From positions 1-38,168 of the forward strand of contig JACQXE010000019.1 of NCBI GenBank assembly GCA_016208915.1: a stretch of 38,168 bases of DNA, written 5' to 3'. Below, piece by piece: positions 24,660 to 33,413 of this stretch (within the stretch, counting starts at the first letter, position 1; every line of letters begins with the position of its first letter). The DNA comes from Nitrospirota bacterium. GTDB taxonomy: Bacteria > Nitrospirota > Thermodesulfovibrionia > Thermodesulfovibrionales > UBA1546. The position numbers were made by a program, and so were the translations under genes. The notes below the pieces were generated by a model. It was given only the letters and a program-made list of their open reading frames with translations, was not told where the DNA came from and did no database searches.

Positions 24660-25970
24660 TTGCAGAAAGCTGATTATATAATTCGCGGTGATTATGTCCT
24701 TCCAATGGACGAAAACCAGACCGTTATTAAAGACGGTGCAGTAGTAGTTCAGGGAAACAAAATTGCTGATACAGGCAGTTTTGACGAGATATCAAAAAAA
24801 TATTTCTCTGAAAAAATAGTCGGAGGAAAAAACAGAGCAGTACTACCTGGTCTAATCAACACCCACACTCATGCAGCAATGGTCTATTTCAGGGGAATGG
24901 CTGATGACCTTCCGTTGAAAGAGTGGCTTGAAGAACATATATGGCCTGCTGAGAGCAGATGGCTCAGCCCTGAATTTGTCTCGGATGCCACTGAGCTTGC
25001 ATGTCTCGAGATGCTCAAGGCAGGAATAACAACGTATAATGACATGTATTTCTTCGAGGATGCTTCAGGCAGGGCAGCAAAAAAAATCGGTATGCGGGCA
25101 GTTTTAGGCGCAGGCATAGTTGATTTCCAGACCATAGCAGGCAAGGGCGCTGAAGATTATCTCAGCAAGGCAGAAAGATTTATTAAGGACTGGAAGAATG
25201 ACGAACTGATAGTTCCGTGCATTGCTCCCCATTCTGCATATGCATGCGGGCCTGAGACGCTTAAAAAAGTAAAGGAACTTGCAGATAAGTATAATGTTCC
25301 GATTCATATCCATCTTTCTGAGGCACAATGGGAGGTCGATGATATAGAGAAAAAATATGGTAAAAGGCCGGCTGAATATCTACATGACCTCGGCTTTCTT
25401 GATGAAAAGATAGTAGCTGTTCATTGCGTCTGGCTTAATGATAAAGAAATTGAGCTGCTTGCACGACATAATGTAGGTGTTTCACACTGTATTGAAAGCA
25501 ACCTGAAACTGAGCTCAGGCATTGCGCCGGTGCCTCAGATGTTAAAATCAGGCATAAAGGTCACATTTGGCACTGACGGCGCTGCAAGCAATAATGACCT
25601 GAATATTTTAAGTGAGATGTCAACTGCTGCAAAGGCACATAAAGCAATATCAAATGATCCAACAGTTCTTGATGCAAAAACGGCCCTATTGATGGCAACA
25701 AGATGGAGCGCAGAAGTTCTGGGGCTCGGGAATGTTACAGGGAGTCTTGAAAAGGGCAAGGCAGCTGATTGTGTTATTCTGAATCTCGATAAACCTCACC
25801 TAACTCCGCTCTATGACATTTATTCCCACATCGTATATTCTGCAATGGCTTCAGATGTCGAGACCGTGTTTGTAAACGGGAAGCTTGTTCTGGATGAAGG
25901 AAGGCTCTGTACTGCTGATGAAGAGGCTATAATTTCAAAAGCCAGAGAATGGCGTAAAAAAATAAAGTAA
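24660..25970 (+). CDS. mtaD: 5-methylthioadenosine/S-adenosylhomocysteine deaminase
   Basis: This 436-residue amidohydrolase of the MtaD/SAH deaminase group deaminates methylthioadenosine or S-adenosylhomocysteine to the inosine forms, for methyl-cycle salvage. Motifs run in order: NTHTHAAM (first metal HxH, about 67), GITTYNDMY, PHSAYACGPETL (about 184), HIHLSE (about 217), AVHCVWL, SHCIESNLKLSSGIAPVP and GTDGAASNNDL (metal Asp, about 302). Length is typical. The start is a TTG, supported by an AGAAGGAGA site in front; no ATG fits better. It sits 12 bases after vapC, and its stop is 20 bases from the convergent cytochrome gene. Confidence 0.93.
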   Translation: MQKADYIIRGDYVLPMDENQTVIKDGAVVVQGNKIADTGSFDEISKKYFSEKIVGGKNRAVLPGLINTHTHAAMVYFRGMADDLPLKEWLEEHIWPAESRWLSPEFVSDATELACLEMLKAGITTYNDMYFFEDASGRAAKKIGMRAVLGAGIVDFQTIAGKGAEDYLSKAERFIKDWKNDELIVPCIAPHSAYACGPETLKKVKELADKYNVPIHIHLSEAQWEVDDIEKKYGKRPAEYLHDLGFLDEKIVAVHCVWLNDKEIELLARHNVGVSHCIESNLKLSSGIAPVPQMLKSGIKVTFGTDGAASNNDLNILSEMSTAAKAHKAISNDPTVLDAKTALLMATRWSAEVLGLGNVTGSLEKGKAADCVILNLDKPHLTPLYDIYSHIVYSAMASDVETVFVNGKLVLDEGRLCTADEEAIISKAREWRKKIK

Positions 25971-25990
25971 CTGTTGCTTCTCACAAAAGA

Positions 25991-27181
25991 TTACTTACTT
26001 GTATGACATCTCTCGCATTCTGTTGATTCAAAGGCAACCTTGCTGTTATGACATGAGCCACAGAATTTACCCTGAGACATAGAATCCATTGTCATCTTTT
26101 TTATGCCTTTTTTCATAGGCCAGATCTTTGTGTGGCAGTCATTACATTTGAAAATCATAGTGTGAAATTCATGGCTGAAGCTGGCTGGCGAAATGCCGGT
26201 TACTTTGTATGTTATAGGTTTAGGAACCGGAACCTTAACATGACATGTCTTGCAATCAGCAGGCGCCTTTTTGTTGTTGTGGCACGAATAACATAATTTT
26301 TGCTTGGTATGATCAGCAAATGTTATCTTTGAAGACCCCTTTCGCATCTGGAAGATATCAGGGTGGCATTCGTCACATTTGAACATAGCATTGTGAGACT
26401 TATGGCTAAAGATGACAGCTTGGCCATAGGCATTAAATGTCAAGTCAGACATAGATATCTCAGACTTTCTTTTCTCGTGGCAGTTCACGCAGCGTTCTGT
26501 CTTTACTGTGTTTTTATATTCACCGCCATGAGCAACTCCGAGATGGCAGTCCAGACAATTAATACCTGCATCAAGATGTTTTTTGTGATTAAGGTTCACC
26601 TCAGATTTAAGCTCCTCTGTAAGGATATCCCTCAGCCCTTTTGATTTTCTAAACTCAGGATTTTTTACGCTGTCCATGAGCCTGAATTTAACGCCTGCAG
26701 ACATAATCCTTTCTTTTCTGATCTTCTGGTTGTAGCTGTCTGTATGGCAGAAGAGGCATATCTCATTTGGAACAATCTCTGATGCATATTTGGGATCAGT
26801 GGCTGCCTTTGTGAGGATCCCTGACATATGTTCATGGGAATACATAACAAAACCATAAATATCCCGGAGACCGCCGAATTTAGCTTTCATATAGCCGGTA
26901 AGTCCGGGCTTGCCGTGACAGTCAAGGCATTTTACCTCTTGAGTGGCGTGGATATTCTTGCTCCATGTATAGACCTCGCTGAATGGCCCTGTCTTTTTTT
27001 CAGGGTGACAGAACTCGCAGAACTTGGGCTCGCTGCTAATATGCAATGACTCTACAAAGATGAAGATGAAGATAGCGAGCGAAAGGAAAAAAGCTAATGT
27101 AAATATCAGTATGGCTGACTTGGGATTATTTCGTGCAAATACCTTTATTTTTTCGAGAACATCTTTAATCTTTTTAAACAT
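25991..27181 (-). CDS. Membrane-anchored undecahaem cytochrome c, NapC/c7-like
   Basis: This 396-residue protein has a cytoplasmic basic start, one membrane helix (SAILIFTLAFFLSLAIFIFIFV, about 24-45) and a large periplasmic domain with eleven CxxCH haem sites: CEFCH, CLDCH, CLFCH, CLDCH, CVNCH, CDECH, CYSCH, CKTCH, CNDCH, CGSCH and CERCH. The first four resemble a NapC/NrfH-like quinol-oxidising module. The last six are two repeats of F-S-H-x-x-H-x-x-x-F-K-C-x-x-C-H followed by two more sites, like cytochrome c7-type triheme modules. It probably passes electrons from menaquinol to a periplasmic acceptor. No reductase lies beside it. Confidence 0.88.
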   Translation of the reverse strand: MFKKIKDVLEKIKVFARNNPKSAILIFTLAFFLSLAIFIFIFVESLHISSEPKFCEFCHPEKKTGPFSEVYTWSKNIHATQEVKCLDCHGKPGLTGYMKAKFGGLRDIYGFVMYSHEHMSGILTKAATDPKYASEIVPNEICLFCHTDSYNQKIRKERIMSAGVKFRLMDSVKNPEFRKSKGLRDILTEELKSEVNLNHKKHLDAGINCLDCHLGVAHGGEYKNTVKTERCVNCHEKRKSEISMSDLTFNAYGQAVIFSHKSHNAMFKCDECHPDIFQMRKGSSKITFADHTKQKLCYSCHNNKKAPADCKTCHVKVPVPKPITYKVTGISPASFSHEFHTMIFKCNDCHTKIWPMKKGIKKMTMDSMSQGKFCGSCHNSKVAFESTECERCHTSK

Positions 27182-27433
27182 TTCTGCTCCCCTTTCAGAA
27201 ACTAAAAAGAATTAATAATAATATATCATATCTTAAGCAGTGGTTTTATTTTTTATGTTCAAGCCGCAGCATGAAAAAATCCTTGCTGCTCTCTTCCACC
27301 ACATAACATATTGGTTTTAAACCTACCACAATGAATATGGAAATGTCAAAACCTGCTTCCAAAATCAATTAAGATGTGATAGCATAAGAACACTTTTCCT
27401 TATTTAATTAAGAATCTTAGGGCATGTTTTATT

Positions 27434-28465
27434 ATGAACAGACTTACATATAAAAAGGCAGGGGTTAATATTACCGAGGGCGACAGGCTTGTAACCCTAA
27501 TCTCTCCTATTGTAAAAAAGACCTTCAGGCCTGAGGTTCTGACAGACATTGGTTCATTCAACGCACTTTTTAAGCTGGACCTCAGAAAATACAAAAGGCC
27601 TGTGCTTGTAAGCGGCGCAGACGGCGTAGGCACTAAGCTGAAAATAGCCTTTATGATGGACAGGCATGATACTGTCGGCATAGACCTTGTTGCAATGTGC
27701 GTTAATGATATACTTACAAGCGGGGCAGAGCCTTTATTTTTCCTTGATTATTTTGCAACAGGCAGGCTGAAGCCTGAAAAAGCAGCCAAGGTAATACAGG
27801 GGATAGCAGAGGGCTGTAAACAGTCAGGATGCTCTCTTATAGGCGGAGAGACTGCTGAGATGCCGGGATTTTATTCAGAGGGAGAGTATGACCTCTCAGG
27901 ATTTGCAGTGGGAATTATAGACAGGGACAAGATAATAGACGGATCAAGGATTAAAAAGGGCGATGTCGTCATTGGGCTTGCATCGAGTGGTCTTCACAGC
28001 AATGGTTATTCTTTGGTAAGAAAACTTTTCTTTGATATGAAGAAAATCAATATCAATAAATATATGCCTGAACTCAGAACATCTTTGGGCGAGGAACTAA
28101 TCAGGCCGACAAGGATTTATGTCAAGGCATTCAATGCGATTAAGGGCAAGATTAAGGTAAAAGGTATGGCGCATATAACAGGAGGAGGAATCAAAGAAAA
28201 TCTTCCAAGAATATTTCCTAAAGGCATATCTGCTGTTATAAATAAGGGTTCATGGGGTGTTCCTCCGATATTCAGCCTGATTCAGGACATGGGCAAGGTC
28301 CCTGATGCTGATATGAGGAAGACTTTTAATATGGGGATAGGGTATATTATTGTCATTTCAGAAAGCGAAGCGCATAAGGCAAGGACTATTTTAAAAAACA
28401 CAGGATTTGATTCATTTGTGATAGGCAACATTGAGAAAGGAGGCAAAAAAATAAGATATGAATAA
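27434..28465 (+). CDS. purM: Phosphoribosylformylglycinamidine cyclo-ligase
   Basis: PurM closes the imidazole ring, making AIR from FGAM with ATP. The 343-residue protein begins MNRLTYKKAGVNITEGDRLV and has LVSGADGVGTKLKIAF (ATP-binding, about 57-72), VNDILTSGAEPLFFLDY, QSGCSLIGGETAEMPGFY, GLASSGLHSNGYSLVRKL, HITGGGIKENLPRI and the C-terminal FNMGIGYIIVI. All family hallmarks are intact and length is normal. The gap of about 250 bases upstream contains no further feature I can name. The stop lies within the next gene, giving an eight-base overlap. Confidence 0.97.
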   Translation: MNRLTYKKAGVNITEGDRLVTLISPIVKKTFRPEVLTDIGSFNALFKLDLRKYKRPVLVSGADGVGTKLKIAFMMDRHDTVGIDLVAMCVNDILTSGAEPLFFLDYFATGRLKPEKAAKVIQGIAEGCKQSGCSLIGGETAEMPGFYSEGEYDLSGFAVGIIDRDKIIDGSRIKKGDVVIGLASSGLHSNGYSLVRKLFFDMKKININKYMPELRTSLGEELIRPTRIYVKAFNAIKGKIKVKGMAHITGGGIKENLPRIFPKGISAVINKGSWGVPPIFSLIQDMGKVPDADMRKTFNMGIGYIIVISESEAHKARTILKNTGFDSFVIGNIEKGGKKIRYE

Positions 28466-29294
28466 GATAACTATTTTGTTTAAAAAGGCTTTTACCCCAA
28501 TAACTATAATGGTAATACCTCACAGCAACAGAAAACCTTTCAATCTTAAGATTCCGTCTGTCGGCATATTTGTTTCAATACTCTTATGGTTTATAGGCAC
28601 AGTGTATGTATTCTCCATAGCTGTGGATACGTTTGAATACTACAGGATGAAAGACAAGCTCAGTTATTATTCAAGCCAGTTTTTAGAGATGAAGGCAACA
28701 ATGGCTGCTCTTAAAAAGGCAGATGCAGAATTTAGAAGGCTCTTTTCACTCGGCTCCAAGGAGAAGGTGCTTGAGAATGTAAACACATCAGACAGCGGAA
28801 CGCTTGATATAGAAGCGCTGAAGCAGCAAATAGCGAAGACTGTAGAGAATGTTAGCGCTATAAAAATTTATCTGAGCCAGCAGAGAGACCTTTACAAGGC
28901 AACGCCGAAGGGCTGGCCGCTTACAGGCGCTGTAACCTCATATTACGGCAAAAGAGAGCATCCGAAGACAGGCGCAGAAGATTTTCACACTGGGATGGAT
29001 ATAAGCGCTGCTGTTGGAAATCCTGTTACAGCAACAGCAGATGGCATTGTTAGTTTCTCAGGCTGGAGCGGAGGAAGCGGCAATCTTGTAGTATTGGAAC
29101 ACGGTTTCGGATACTCAACGTTCTACGCTCACAACAAGATGAACATAGTTAATGTAGGGGATAAGGTAAAAAGAGGAGATGTAGTATCATACGCAGGCTC
29201 AACAGGGAATACAACAGGACCTCATCTTCATTATGAGATATGGAAAAACGGAAATTCCGTGAATCCACAACCCTTTATTGAAGGGAGGAGTTAA
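28458..29294 (+). CDS. Membrane-anchored M23 metallopeptidase
   Basis: This 278-residue protein begins in the cytoplasm, has a membrane helix (VGIFVSILLWFIGTVYVFSIAVD, about 35-57) and a coiled coil (about 60-140). The C-terminal LytM/M23 domain has HTGMD (His and Asp zinc ligands, about 175) and HLHYE (about 255), with GSGNLVVLEHGFGYSTFYAH between. These enzymes cut peptidoglycan cross-links. It overlaps purM by eight bases and directly precedes a bactofilin gene. M23 peptidase plus bactofilin is a known cell-shape or division pairing (for example in Helicobacter and Caulobacter-type systems), so they probably act together. Confidence 0.92.
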   Translation: MNKITILFKKAFTPITIMVIPHSNRKPFNLKIPSVGIFVSILLWFIGTVYVFSIAVDTFEYYRMKDKLSYYSSQFLEMKATMAALKKADAEFRRLFSLGSKEKVLENVNTSDSGTLDIEALKQQIAKTVENVSAIKIYLSQQRDLYKATPKGWPLTGAVTSYYGKREHPKTGAEDFHTGMDISAAVGNPVTATADGIVSFSGWSGGSGNLVVLEHGFGYSTFYAHNKMNIVNVGDKVKRGDVVSYAGSTGNTTGPHLHYEIWKNGNSVNPQPFIEGRS

Positions 29295-29687
29295 ATGTTT
29301 TCGAAAAACACTGAGAAATTGGAATCTTTTGTCGGAGCCAACAGCCATTTTAAAGGCAATATAAAAACAAAAGGGACATTAAGGATTGATGGAGAGGTTG
29401 AGGGGAATATAGAGGCTGACTGGCTCATACTTGGAGAAAATGCGCATCTTAAGGGAGATGCTGTTGCAGGCGGAATCATAGTCGGAGGCAGGGTAGACGG
29501 GAATATCAAGGCAGATAAGATTATAGAGATAAAATCAAAAGGGCAGGTTGTCGGCGAGATAGTAACGAACAGGCTTACTGTTGCTGAGGGAGCAATATTT
29601 GAAGGCAGGTCAACAATGCAGAAAGAAGAATCGAATGTTATAGAACTGCAAAAAGAAGAACGTAAAAAGGCAAAAAATCAGCATTAA
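29295..29687 (+). CDS. Bactofilin
   Basis: This 130-residue polymer-forming protein has a central beta-helix with hydrophobic repeats: NIKTKGTLRIDGEVEGNIEA, then LGENAHLKGDAVAGGIIVGG, VDGNIKADKIIEIKSKG and GEIVTNRLTVAEGAIFEG (about 20-106). It has short charged termini, the usual bactofilin design. The C-terminal QKEERKKAKNQH tail is basic. The ATG follows the previous stop directly, preceded by GGGAGGAG. It probably assembles into membrane-associated filaments that position the neighbouring M23 peptidase. It ends upstream of the palindromic repeat copy C. Confidence 0.92.
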   Translation: MFSKNTEKLESFVGANSHFKGNIKTKGTLRIDGEVEGNIEADWLILGENAHLKGDAVAGGIIVGGRVDGNIKADKIIEIKSKGQVVGEIVTNRLTVAEGAIFEGRSTMQKEESNVIELQKEERKKAKNQH

Positions 29688-29748
29688 CAAAAAAAGATGC
29701 TGTGCTTTTTATTGTCAGCTCACATTATTCATAAACTATTATTTGGAT

Positions 29749-29872
29749 AGGCAGGATATAGTATCTTCGCTCATTCTCGGTCGCTTGAGGCGACCTCCGA
29801 GGTTTTTGCCTCTTTATAAATATGTTTTTGGAATATCGGCAAAAAAAACCGCTCTAATACTATATCCCGCCT
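29749..29872. repeat. MITE-like palindromic element, copy C
   Basis: Bounded by AGGCAGGATATAGTAT (29749-) and its inverse, slightly changed (ATACTATATCCCGCCT). The interior matches copy D base for base over long stretches: CGCTCATTCTCGGTCGC, CCTCCGAGG, TTTGCCTCT and ATCGGCAAAA. A further copy of the terminal ATATCCCGCCTAT lies at 29881-29893. It separates the convergent bactofilin and slp genes. Confidence 0.85.
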
Positions 29873-29913
29873 ATCTCCTGATATCCCGCCTATGAACTTA
29901 TGAATTAAGTGGA

Positions 29914-30456
29914 TTAGGGATACGGCGGATAATAATAAGGCCCGTACCACCACGGAGCATACCAACCGTAAGGATACCTGTGCCGGTAAGGCGGATAAGG
30001 CGGATAAAAATAAAAATCCTTTGTCTCTTTCCAGATATAAATCTCTTTTATCTCAAAGAGCGGATATCTGTATTTGACCTCTCCGATATCCTTCTTTCTG
30101 CTGCCAATCAGTTCTCCTGCAAGAGTTATCTCACGCCCTTTTTTATAGATCAGAGGATCGAGATAATCTTTTGTGATTGCAATATAACGTCCTGAAGATA
30201 CATCAGGGTCTATTATCCTTCCGTAACTATCAATAGGAGAATGCATAGCCTCTATCACTGAGCCTTCTTCATTAAGCCTTGTCTCTACAATTACACCTCC
30301 AAGTATGAATATCTCGCCTTTGTATTTTTCCGGATCTCCCTTGATGGCGCTGAACTGGATATCTGTATGAGCCTGATCCCTCATCGGCCTTGAGATTACA
30401 TGTGTGCATGCAGAAATAAGAAAGGAAACTGCTATAAGAAGAACTGCCTTTTTCAT
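29914..30456 (-). CDS. Slp family outer membrane lipoprotein
   Basis: This 180-residue protein starts MKKAVLLIAVSFLISAC, a lipobox with Cys at 17. It has the Slp-type pattern QFSAIKGDPEKYKGEIFILGGVIVETR and SSGRYIAI...LIYKKGREITLAGELIGSR, ending in IGEVKYRYPLFEIKEIYIWKE. Slp proteins are outer-membrane-associated, starvation/stationary-phase lipoproteins in other bacteria. The C-terminal 30 residues are unusual, being almost pure Tyr, Pro, Trp, Arg and His (YPPYPPYRHRYPYGWY). It lies 53 bases after gspF and on the same strand, so may be the last gene of the gsp transcript. Confidence 0.88.
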   Translation of the reverse strand: MKKAVLLIAVSFLISACTHVISRPMRDQAHTDIQFSAIKGDPEKYKGEIFILGGVIVETRLNEEGSVIEAMHSPIDSYGRIIDPDVSSGRYIAITKDYLDPLIYKKGREITLAGELIGSRKKDIGEVKYRYPLFEIKEIYIWKETKDFYFYPPYPPYRHRYPYGWYAPWWYGPYYYPPYP

Positions 30457-30509
30457 TGATGCCCCTTAAATATCTTTTACCACTTTAAGGACAGATATGC
30501 AAGCAAAAT

Positions 30510-31685
30510 TTATTTGACAAGCTGGTTTAGCTGGAACATAGGCAGCAGGACTGCAAATACAATAAAACCTACGATGACTCCCATGACGAGTATTATGGAT
30601 GGCTCAAGCAGAGATAATGCCTTCTGAACACTTCTCGAAAAATCATCTTCGTATGAGTCTGCTGCCTTATTCATCACATCAATCAGCTTTCCTGTTTTTT
30701 CTCCGGTTGAGACAAGCTGGAGAAAAACCGGCGGAAATCCTTCAAGTGATGAAGAAAGCCCTGCTCCCTCAGAGACTCTTTTCCCTGCTTCCTGAATCTT
30801 CATGCCAAGCGCTCTGTTCCCGACAGACCTTGACGAGAATTCAAGCGCCCTGAGCATCGGGATACCGCCTTCAAGAAGAAATCCAAATGTCCTGGCGAAC
30901 CTGGCAAGATAAAGATTCAGGATTATGTTCCCGGGAATTCTCAGAATTATCCTGTCTATGAGGAGCGGATTTTTTTCTTTGAGCCTCTTTAATCCAATGA
31001 TACTGCCGGCAACTACCGCTAAGATTATCCACCAGTAGTTCTTGAAGAAGTTGCTTATATATATAAGCAGCATGGTCGCCACTGGGAGAGAACTCTTTGT
31101 GTCTTCAAATATCCTGACTATCTTCGGGACGACAAACATAAACAAAAAGGAAAGAACAACAAATCCCACGATGACCATAAACAGCGGATATATCATGGCT
31201 ATTCTTATCCTGTTTTTGATTGCATCCTGTTTTTCAAGAAAATCTGAAAGCCTTGAAAGCACGCCTGCAAGATTACCGCTTGCCTCTCCGGCTGTTATCA
31301 TATTAGTATAAAATTTAGGGAAGACATTTTCATGCCTTGACATTGCCTTTGAAAGGCTTGATCCTCCGGCTATTTTCTCGCGAATATCCATCAGGATTTC
31401 CTTCCATAGTCCCTTGCTCTCTTCTGTCAGGGATCTTAAGGCCTCTATCAACGGAACGCCTGAGGAAATAAGTATTGAGAGATGCCTTGTTATTGCAGGA
31501 AGGAGTGCAGCATCATGCCTCTTGAAGAAAAATCTCTTTCCTCTGTGGACATGCTCTGTTACCTCTTTTGGAAAAATCCCTTCATCTTTAACCTTTGATA
31601 CAGCATCCTTAAGTCCTTCTGCCTCGATAGTGCCGGTAGCCTCAGCGCCGTCAGTCTTATATCCTTTATATTGGAAAATTGGCAT
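30510..31685 (-). CDS. gspF: Type II secretion inner membrane platform protein GspF
   Basis: This 391-residue protein begins MPIFQYKGYKTDGAEATGTIEA, the normal GspF N-terminus, then has two homologous T2SSF domains. Domain 1 has LLPAITRHLSILISSGVPLIEALRSL (about 62) and domain 2 FARTFGFLLEGGIPMLRALEF (about 262). Each is followed by a membrane segment (IAMIYPLFMVIVGFVVLSFLFMFVV about 166; YWWIILAVVAGSIIG about 215; LEPSIILVMGVIVGFIVFAVLLPMF C-terminal). GspF anchors the assembly platform for the pseudopilus. It lies downstream of gspE, separated by palindromic repeat copy D. Confidence 0.95.
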   Translation of the reverse strand: MPIFQYKGYKTDGAEATGTIEAEGLKDAVSKVKDEGIFPKEVTEHVHRGKRFFFKRHDAALLPAITRHLSILISSGVPLIEALRSLTEESKGLWKEILMDIREKIAGGSSLSKAMSRHENVFPKFYTNMITAGEASGNLAGVLSRLSDFLEKQDAIKNRIRIAMIYPLFMVIVGFVVLSFLFMFVVPKIVRIFEDTKSSLPVATMLLIYISNFFKNYWWIILAVVAGSIIGLKRLKEKNPLLIDRIILRIPGNIILNLYLARFARTFGFLLEGGIPMLRALEFSSRSVGNRALGMKIQEAGKRVSEGAGLSSSLEGFPPVFLQLVSTGEKTGKLIDVMNKAADSYEDDFSRSVQKALSLLEPSIILVMGVIVGFIVFAVLLPMFQLNQLVK

Positions 31686-31756
31686 GTAATCATTTTACCC
31701 GAATAATGCAGTCATTGCTTAAAATCTGCATTATTTATATTGCATTGTGCTTAATA

Positions 31757-31875
31757 AGACAGGATATAGTATTCTCGCTCATTCTCGGTCGCCTAAGGCG
31801 CCCTCCGAGGTATTTTGCCTCTATTCATACTGTCTATCGGCAAAATAATGCCGCTTAAATACTATATCCTGTCTA
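31757..31875. repeat. MITE-like palindromic element, copy D
   Basis: Starts AGACAGGATATAGTAT (31757-) and ends with the exact inverse (to 31875). The interior has CGCTCATTCTCGGTCGC, GGTATTTTGCCTCT and CGGCAAAATAATGCCG. It is the cleanest copy and lies between gspE and gspF, 7 bases downstream of the gspE stop, unlike the other three that lie between convergent genes. Confidence 0.87.
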
Positions 31876-31882
31876 TCAGTCA

Positions 31883-33403
31883 CTATAACTCTGCAATCTC
31901 TTTCTGTGTTACTCTTAGTACCTCTTCAAGTGTAGTAATGCCTGTCATGACTTTTTCTATCCCATCTGACCTGAGGGTCTTCATGCCTCTGGAAACCGCG
32001 AGATTTGAAATGCTGTGTGCATCTGTCTCTCCTGTAATCATGCTCCGTATCTCATCATTTACAATCAGCAGCTCGAATATCCCTGTTCTTCCAAAATAAC
32101 CTTTTCCATTGCACTTGTCACAGCCATGTCCTCGGTAGAGGATGAAGGATGAAGATTGAGGGATGAAGGATGAAAGTTCGGATTTTGAGGGTTTGTATGA
32201 TTCCTTGCAGTGGGGGCATATGACACGGACAAGTCGCTGGGCCAGAACGCCAACCAATGATGATGTCACAAGGAAAGGCTCAACTTCCATATCAATAAGC
32301 CTTGTCACAGCAGACGGAGCATCGTTTGTATGCAGGGTGCTTAAGACAAGGTGCCCTGTCAGGGACGCCTGTATTGCAATCTCTGCTGTCTCAAAATCGC
32401 GTATTTCACCAACCATAATAACATCAGGATCCTGTCTTAGTATGGACCTTAGGCCTGCAGCAAATGTCAGCCCTATCTTTGGATTAACCTGTATCTGTCC
32501 GATTCCCTTCAACTGATATTCAGCGGGATCTTCAACAGTGATAATGTTCTTTTCCTCTGTATGAATCCTGTTCAACGCAGCATAAAGGGTTGTTGTCTTA
32601 CCGCTTCCTGTCGGGCCTGTAACCAGCAGAATCCCGCTCGTCCTGTGTAAAAGATTTTCAATAACACGCTCATCACTTTTGCTGAGACCAACCTCCCAGA
32701 GACCTATAAGCCCTTGTTTTCTGTCGAGCAGCCTTAATACTGCCCTCTCACCAAAAATAGTGGGCAAAACCGAAACTCTCACATCTATATCTCTTCCGCC
32801 AATCAAAAGTCTTATCCTTCCATCCTGCGGAAGGCGCTGCTCTGAGATATCAAGATTTGCCATTATTTTTATTCTGCTTATCAGTGCATCCTGGATTATC
32901 TTCGGCGGACTCAATACCTTATGAAGTATGCCGTCAACCCTCATCCTTACTTCAAGGTCCTTTTCATAGGGTTCTACATGGATATCGCTTGCCCTTTCCT
33001 TAACTGCCTGCAGAAACAAGGCATTCAGCAGTCTTATTATAGGAGCGTCTTCTGTGAGCTCAAGTATATCGCGCGGTTTTTCGAATTCTGTTGCAACAGA
33101 TGAAAGGTCTTCTCCTGAAATGTCTCCCATTACTTCTTCTGCAGAGCTGAGCTGGCCGTAAAATCTGTTTATCGCATCAATAATAATCCCTGCAGATGTA
33201 TTGAAAGGCAATGGTTCAAGATTGAATCTTTTTGAAAGCTCAATCAAGGCGAGGACTCCGGCTTCATTTGAAACTGCGCACAGGAGCTTGCTTCCTTCTC
33301 TCCTCATGGGCATTATCATATTGCCCTTTGCGAATGAGAGGGGGATATCTTTAACAAGGGAAAGCTCTACATCTTCATCTTTTATGCTGTTAATGTCCTC
33401 CAT
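31883..33403 (-). CDS. gspE: Type II secretion ATPase GspE
   Basis: This 506-residue secretion ATPase begins at ATG 33403, 10 bases after the gspD stop; an upstream start at 33442 would only overlap gspD. It has the N1E/N2E region, then Walker A GPTGSGKTTTLYAAL (about 258), an Asp box, QIQVNPKIGLTFAAGLRSILRQDPDVIMVGEIRD (Walker B and Asp box) and HLVLSTLHTNDA. A four-cysteine zinc subdomain is CPHCKESY...CDKCNGKGY. The linker between these cysteine pairs (SSFIPQSSSFIL, about 409-421) is encoded by a GGATGAAGGATGA-type repeat (32140-32175), in frame. It drives pseudopilus extension with gspF. Confidence 0.95.
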   Translation of the reverse strand: MEDINSIKDEDVELSLVKDIPLSFAKGNMIMPMRREGSKLLCAVSNEAGVLALIELSKRFNLEPLPFNTSAGIIIDAINRFYGQLSSAEEVMGDISGEDLSSVATEFEKPRDILELTEDAPIIRLLNALFLQAVKERASDIHVEPYEKDLEVRMRVDGILHKVLSPPKIIQDALISRIKIMANLDISEQRLPQDGRIRLLIGGRDIDVRVSVLPTIFGERAVLRLLDRKQGLIGLWEVGLSKSDERVIENLLHRTSGILLVTGPTGSGKTTTLYAALNRIHTEEKNIITVEDPAEYQLKGIGQIQVNPKIGLTFAAGLRSILRQDPDVIMVGEIRDFETAEIAIQASLTGHLVLSTLHTNDAPSAVTRLIDMEVEPFLVTSSLVGVLAQRLVRVICPHCKESYKPSKSELSSFIPQSSSFILYRGHGCDKCNGKGYFGRTGIFELLIVNDEIRSMITGETDAHSISNLAVSRGMKTLRSDGIEKVMTGITTLEEVLRVTQKEIAEL

Positions 33404-33413
33404 GAAGATTATC

